From Candidatus Sulfotelmatobacter sp. (GTDB taxonomy: Bacteria; Acidobacteriota; Terriglobia; Terriglobales; SbA1): a DNA stretch of 18,571 nucleotides. A model generated the notes under the pieces. The model saw only the letters and a list, made by a program, of their open reading frames with translations. It was not told the DNA's origin and did no database searches. Made by a program: the position numbers and the translations under genes. Of the stretch, positions 15,345-18,571 are shown piece after piece. Every line of letters starts with the position of its first letter. Within the stretch, counting starts at the first letter, position 1. Location of the stretch: contig JASLEQ010000111.1 in assembly GCA_030151135.1 (NCBI GenBank), forward strand, positions 1 to 18,571, given 5' to 3'.

Positions 15345-16335
15345 GAAAGCCGCTATCCTTTCTTCTCCCGCTCCGGTCTCAAACCGTCCACTTCAGATTT
15401 TGGATGTCGCCGATCCACGTGTTCGCTCCGGCAACGTGTTGCTGCGCGTGCGAGCGTGTGGCGTGTGCCGCACCGACCTGCATATCGTCGAAGGCGAACT
15501 TCCTCCTAAACAGTTGCGCCTCATTCCCGGTCACCAGATTGTGGGCGAGGTCGTGGATGGCGCCGGCCACGGTTTTCCACACGGCACCCGCGTGGGCGTC
15601 TCGTGGCTCGGCGGCACCGATGGTACTTGCTCGTACTGCCAGAAGGGATTCGAAAACCTCTGCGACTCGCCAACTTTCACCGGATATACCATTGCCGGCG
15701 GCTATAGCGAGTTCGCCTTCGCCCGTGCCGACTTTGTGTTTCCGCTTCCCGACAAGCTTGACGATCTGCACGCCGCGCCTTTGCTGTGCGCAGGCATCAT
15801 CGGTTTTCGCAGCTTGCGCGTGGCAGGCGTCGAGCAAGGCGAACGTGTCGGGCTGTTCGGCTTCGGTGCGTCCGCACATCTTGCCATCGCGGTCCTGCAG
15901 GCCTGGAAGTGTGAGGTGTATGTTTCCACGCGAGGCCAGTCGCATCGCGCCCTTGCCGAGTCATTAGGCGCGACCTGGGTTGGCAACGAGACTGAGAAGC
16001 CGCCAGTGGAACTCGATCGTGCCGTCACGTTCGCGCCTAGTGGCGACGTGGTCGTCGCCGCGCTATCCAGCTTGCGCAAGGGAGGCGTGGTCGCGGTCAA
16101 TGCTATTCATCTCGACCGCATTCCTCAATTTGATTACGACACGTTGTTGTGGGGCGAGCGCCAGATCCGCAGCGTCGCCAACATGACCCGCGCAGACGCC
16201 CGCGACTTCCTCGCGCTGGCCGCGCAGATCGGATTGCGTCCTAAGGTGACCGTCTTCTCGCTCGATCAGGCGAATGAGGCCTTGCTTGCCGTCAAGAATG
16301 ACGCAATCGATGGCGCGGCGGTCATTGTCCCGTAA
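15343..16335 (+). CDS. Zinc-dependent alcohol dehydrogenase (MDR family)
   Basis: Medium-chain NAD(P)-dependent dehydrogenase of 330 residues, probably oxidising or reducing an alcohol/aldehyde pair; the substrate is unknown. The catalytic zinc set is visible: Cys39 in ACGVCRTD, His64 in PGHQIVGEV and Cys149 in PLLCAG. The structural zinc lobe reads GGTDGTCSYCQKGFENLC: Cys96, Cys99 and Cys107 are present, but Asp93 stands where the first Cys usually is. The nucleotide-binding segment is VGLFGFGASAHLAI (169-182). The overall layout resembles the TIGR02822-type alcohol dehydrogenase group. It follows the GH36-like gene on the same strand after 142 bases; co-transcription is possible but not shown. 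It converges with the CadC-like gene. Confidence 0.9.
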   Translation: MKAAILSSPAPVSNRPLQILDVADPRVRSGNVLLRVRACGVCRTDLHIVEGELPPKQLRLIPGHQIVGEVVDGAGHGFPHGTRVGVSWLGGTDGTCSYCQKGFENLCDSPTFTGYTIAGGYSEFAFARADFVFPLPDKLDDLHAAPLLCAGIIGFRSLRVAGVEQGERVGLFGFGASAHLAIAVLQAWKCEVYVSTRGQSHRALAESLGATWVGNETEKPPVELDRAVTFAPSGDVVVAALSSLRKGGVVAVNAIHLDRIPQFDYDTLLWGERQIRSVANMTRADARDFLALAAQIGLRPKVTVFSLDQANEALLAVKNDAIDGAAVIVP

Positions 16336-16370
16336 GTGCTTGATTCTTCAACTATGAAAATTTTATATAT

Positions 16371-16390
16371 GTTCCTGCGGGAACACTTTT
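16371..16390 (+). terminator. Possible terminator after the alcohol dehydrogenase gene
   Basis: GTTCC (16371-16375) pairs with GGAAC (16380-16384) around a 4-base loop, and a TTTT tract follows at 16387-16390. An AT-rich stretch (AAAATTTT, ending at 16364) lies upstream, so the element might also serve the opposite strand. The stem is only 5 bp, hence the modest confidence. Confidence 0.45.
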
Positions 16391-16421
16391 AGTACTAAAA
16401 TGTACATACAAATAAGTACTT
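16387..16421. repeat. Cluster of GTAC-centred palindromes in an AT-rich spacer
   Basis: TTTTAGTACTAAAA (16387-16400) is a perfect 14-bp palindrome. It is followed by TGTACA (16401-16406) and AAGTACTT (16414-16421). All have GTAC at the centre, with centres 10 and 14 bp apart. The spacer lies between two converging genes and is much richer in A and T than its surroundings. No gene is seen here. Confidence 0.5.
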
Positions 16422-16482
16422 CATTGGTTAAATACAGCCATTTCAGCGTGTTAGCCGGGGCGGGGGGGCTTCCTTTTGGATT

Positions 16483-16511
16483 ACGATCGCGAGTTTCCCG
16501 GTAGCGATCGT
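16483..16511 (-). terminator. Inverted repeat downstream of the CadC-like gene
   Basis: ACGATCGC (16483-16490) and GCGATCGT (16504-16511) form a perfect 8-bp stem with a 13-base loop, 42 bases after the stop codon at 16553-16555. No T-run follows on the minus strand, so it may be a Rho-assisted or processing hairpin rather than a true intrinsic terminator. A G-rich run (16457-16468) lies just beyond. Confidence 0.35.
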
Positions 16512-16552
16512 TCCGTGGCTGATCCCGCGGCCCCAGTCCCCGACACAGCTCC

Positions 16553-18571
16553 TTATGGCATGGTCGCATACTCGGCCTCGGCAACTTGCAGCAGAGGCAC
16601 ATCGGGATCAGCGTCTTTCCAGCGATTGAGAAACTCCTCATAAGAGCGTTTCGCCTTCGCCCTGTCGCCGCCGGCGGAATACGCTCTTCCCATTTGCAGA
16701 TAGGCGAGGGCGCCAAAGGGATCATTCGCAGCGATTCCACGGTGGTCGGCAATCTTCTGAAATTCTGCGGCGGCTTCTGTCCAGCGATGCGCAGCGAGAT
16801 ATGCGTTTCCACGCAGGTAAACTGCTCCCAGCCGGCTCCACCCTGAAAATCCCAATTCGTAACGCGTCGCAGGCTGAAGCAGCGTGATCGCCTGCGCCGG
16901 ATCAGCATGATTCAGCGCAATTACGGCTCGGATAGAGGGAGCCCATTCGAGCTGGACCCTCGTCGAATCTGGAAAGCGTTTGGCAATTTCATCGGCTAAG
17001 GCCTGCGCCCGCGCATCTTCGCCAGCCAAAGCCAGACTCAACGCCGCTACGTAGACGACGTCTCGCGCTTTAGAAAGCGCAAGCGCCGAATCGGCATATC
17101 GTCGAGCGTCCGGTTTGTTTCCGGCAAGAGATTCCCATAACGATTGATTGGCGTCGAAGACCGCGGCAAGTCCTTTGCGCTGCCTGCGCATCGCAGATTC
17201 CCGGGCGCGGCTGGAGAGATCGCGGGATTGCTTCATATGCCCGTAATAAGCCGCAGTTTCAGCTTCCATCTCAAGCGCCAAGTGTTCTGCCGACGGATTT
17301 CCGGACGCCCACTTCAGCTGAGTTTGCATATCCGCCGTCTTTCCCTCCAGGAAGTCCAGTAAATAAATCCTGAGGTGGAGATCGGACGAATCGATCTGCC
17401 TGGCATGGAGGTCGTTGATCGCGTTGCGGGCATCGGGGAGCCGGTCGAGCTGGATGTAGTTCTCGACCAGATTGGTGTAGTTCACCGTGCGTGCGGGATC
17501 GAGCCGGATCGCTTCTCTGATTTCGGCCAGAGACTTTTCGTAATCTCCCAGTTCGGTATACAAGACCCACAGCCGCAGGTGAGTGCCGGAGTAGCGAGGG
17601 TAGGTCTCTGCCGCAAGCTCGTAGACTTGCCGGGCTTTTTCCAGGTCTCCGGTAACGTAGTGATAGTAAGTGGATTCGATATAGAACTTCTCGGGCTGGC
17701 TGAGTCGCGAGCGGAGGTCGTAGGCACGCTTTATGTTCTCTGCTGCAAGTTCGCGTTCCCACAAACTGTAGTACGCAGAACCCATCACGGCGTAAGCCAT
17801 CGCGAAGTCCGGATCGAGTTGGATCGCCCGCTGGAAGAACGGAACGGCATCGTTAAATTGGTCTCTCCCAACCATCATCTTTCGTCCCAAGGTGTAAGCC
17901 TGCAATGCGTCCAGGGACGACGTGGTGGCCTCTTCCAGGGGAGTGCCAAACTTCTCCACGGTGCTGAGTGACTCGCCGAGTTTTCCGCGCACTTTCACCG
18001 CGGCCTGATCCAGCGCCGCCAGCGTCTTTTCCTTGCTCGCGGCCGTTTCCTGCTCCTGCGCCAGCACATCGCCAGTGCGGCAGTTCACCGCGCGCAGTCC
18101 CAGAACGTACTCGCTGCCAAGGCTGGCGATGGATCCATCTAAAACTGCAGCGGCGCCGGTTCTCTGGCAGACTTCGCGTCCGATCTCTGGAGTGAGCTTC
18201 TGATCGGACGATTTCCCCATTAACGCAAGCGTTTGCCGGATACGGTCCTCCGAAATCTGGCTTACGAATGGCGACTGATCCAGCTCCACGGACAGGCCTT
18301 GGCGAAGCGTGCCATCGAAGACGGAATCGCCAGTTGTGTTTTCGAAGTCGGCGATCACCAGCGTCACTTTATCGGCAAGAACCGGCTCGCGATGCAACAA
18401 GAACCAGGTCGCGCCGGACGCAATAGCCACCGCAAGAGCAACTATGCCCACAATCCATCCCCAGGGTCTGGTTTCCTGAACACTGACCTGCACTTTGGAG
18501 TGCTGCGCGGCAATGATGCTGACTGGCTGCTGGGGAACAAGACGCACTTCCTCGGCGAAGCGATAGCCACG
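16553..18571 (-). CDS. CadC-like membrane regulator with TPR domain, 5' end beyond the window
   Basis: 672 C-terminal residues of a larger protein are visible; the frame stays open to the right edge. The first visible residues read RGYRFAEEV. GYRF is the closing strand of an OmpR/PhoB-type winged helix, so a DNA-binding domain should precede it. A GTG at 18547 could be taken as a start but would cut off this motif. One membrane helix follows (WIVGIVALAV onward, visible residues about 39-59). A TolB/FlgO-like domain begins VTLVIADFENTTGDSVF and spans about 69-190. At least six TPR-like helix pairs run from about 230 to the end. In this architecture the sensor part faces the periplasm and the DNA-binding part the cytoplasm. 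A kinase N-terminus, which can share this tail, is less likely given GYRF. The signal is unknown. Confidence 0.82.
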   Translation of the reverse strand, partial: RGYRFAEEVRLVPQQPVSIIAAQHSKVQVSVQETRPWGWIVGIVALAVAIASGATWFLLHREPVLADKVTLVIADFENTTGDSVFDGTLRQGLSVELDQSPFVSQISEDRIRQTLALMGKSSDQKLTPEIGREVCQRTGAAAVLDGSIASLGSEYVLGLRAVNCRTGDVLAQEQETAASKEKTLAALDQAAVKVRGKLGESLSTVEKFGTPLEEATTSSLDALQAYTLGRKMMVGRDQFNDAVPFFQRAIQLDPDFAMAYAVMGSAYYSLWERELAAENIKRAYDLRSRLSQPEKFYIESTYYHYVTGDLEKARQVYELAAETYPRYSGTHLRLWVLYTELGDYEKSLAEIREAIRLDPARTVNYTNLVENYIQLDRLPDARNAINDLHARQIDSSDLHLRIYLLDFLEGKTADMQTQLKWASGNPSAEHLALEMEAETAAYYGHMKQSRDLSSRARESAMRRQRKGLAAVFDANQSLWESLAGNKPDARRYADSALALSKARDVVYVAALSLALAGEDARAQALADEIAKRFPDSTRVQLEWAPSIRAVIALNHADPAQAITLLQPATRYELGFSGWSRLGAVYLRGNAYLAAHRWTEAAAEFQKIADHRGIAANDPFGALAYLQMGRAYSAGGDRAKAKRSYEEFLNRWKDADPDVPLLQVAEAEYATMP

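Noticed and set aside
18524..18547. GTG at 18547 as the true start of the CadC-like gene
   Set aside because: The frame continues upstream to the window edge through RGYRFAEE, a winged-helix end, so the gene starts beyond the window.

Overview
The window looks like chromosomal DNA of an Acidobacteriota member, probably class Terriglobia. This is inferred from gene content, not a database match: a very large TonB-dependent receptor of the Oar type with an N-terminal carboxypeptidase-regulatory-like domain, a CadC-like membrane regulator with a long TPR tail, and an argR-led arginine cluster. Coding density is high and nearly every base is explained by eleven genes. I see no tRNA, rRNA, CRISPR array, insertion sequence or prophage gene.

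Left part (1-4370, minus strand): an arginine biosynthesis operon read right to left as argR-argC-argB-argF-argG. argG runs off the left edge. argR/argC and argC/argB overlap by the ATGA type and argF/argG overlap by 8 bases, so translation is probably coupled. A sigma70-like promoter lies upstream of argR with two ARG boxes whose centres are 20 bp apart, which points to arginine-dependent autoregulation of the operon. argD, argJ and argH are not in the window.

Middle (4533-6988, plus strand): glpF (glycerol facilitator) and glpK (glycerol kinase), a glycerol uptake and phosphorylation pair. They are separated by 149 bases holding three short inverted repeats. A hairpin after glpK is a likely terminator.

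Right part (7036-16335): a carbohydrate-related neighbourhood. On the minus strand an Oar-type outer-membrane receptor gene is followed by a gene for a secreted TIM-barrel glycoside-hydrolase-like protein. Divergent from the receptor, on the plus strand, are a secreted GH36-like (clan GH-D) alpha-galactosidase-type protein and a zinc-dependent alcohol dehydrogenase. The receptor promoter carries an inverted repeat filling its spacer. No SusD gene is present, so this would be a receptor-only glycan-uptake locus. That joint role is an inference from proximity.

Right edge (16553-18571, minus strand): the C-terminal part of a CadC-like regulator. The last residues of an OmpR-type winged helix are visible, then one membrane helix, a TolB/FlgO-like domain and TPRs. 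It converges with the alcohol dehydrogenase gene across an AT-rich spacer with several palindromes.

I found no convincing wholly new biological system. The least-understood items are the unclassified secreted TIM-barrel protein, the receptor plus two-hydrolase locus, and the short palindromes in the spacers.
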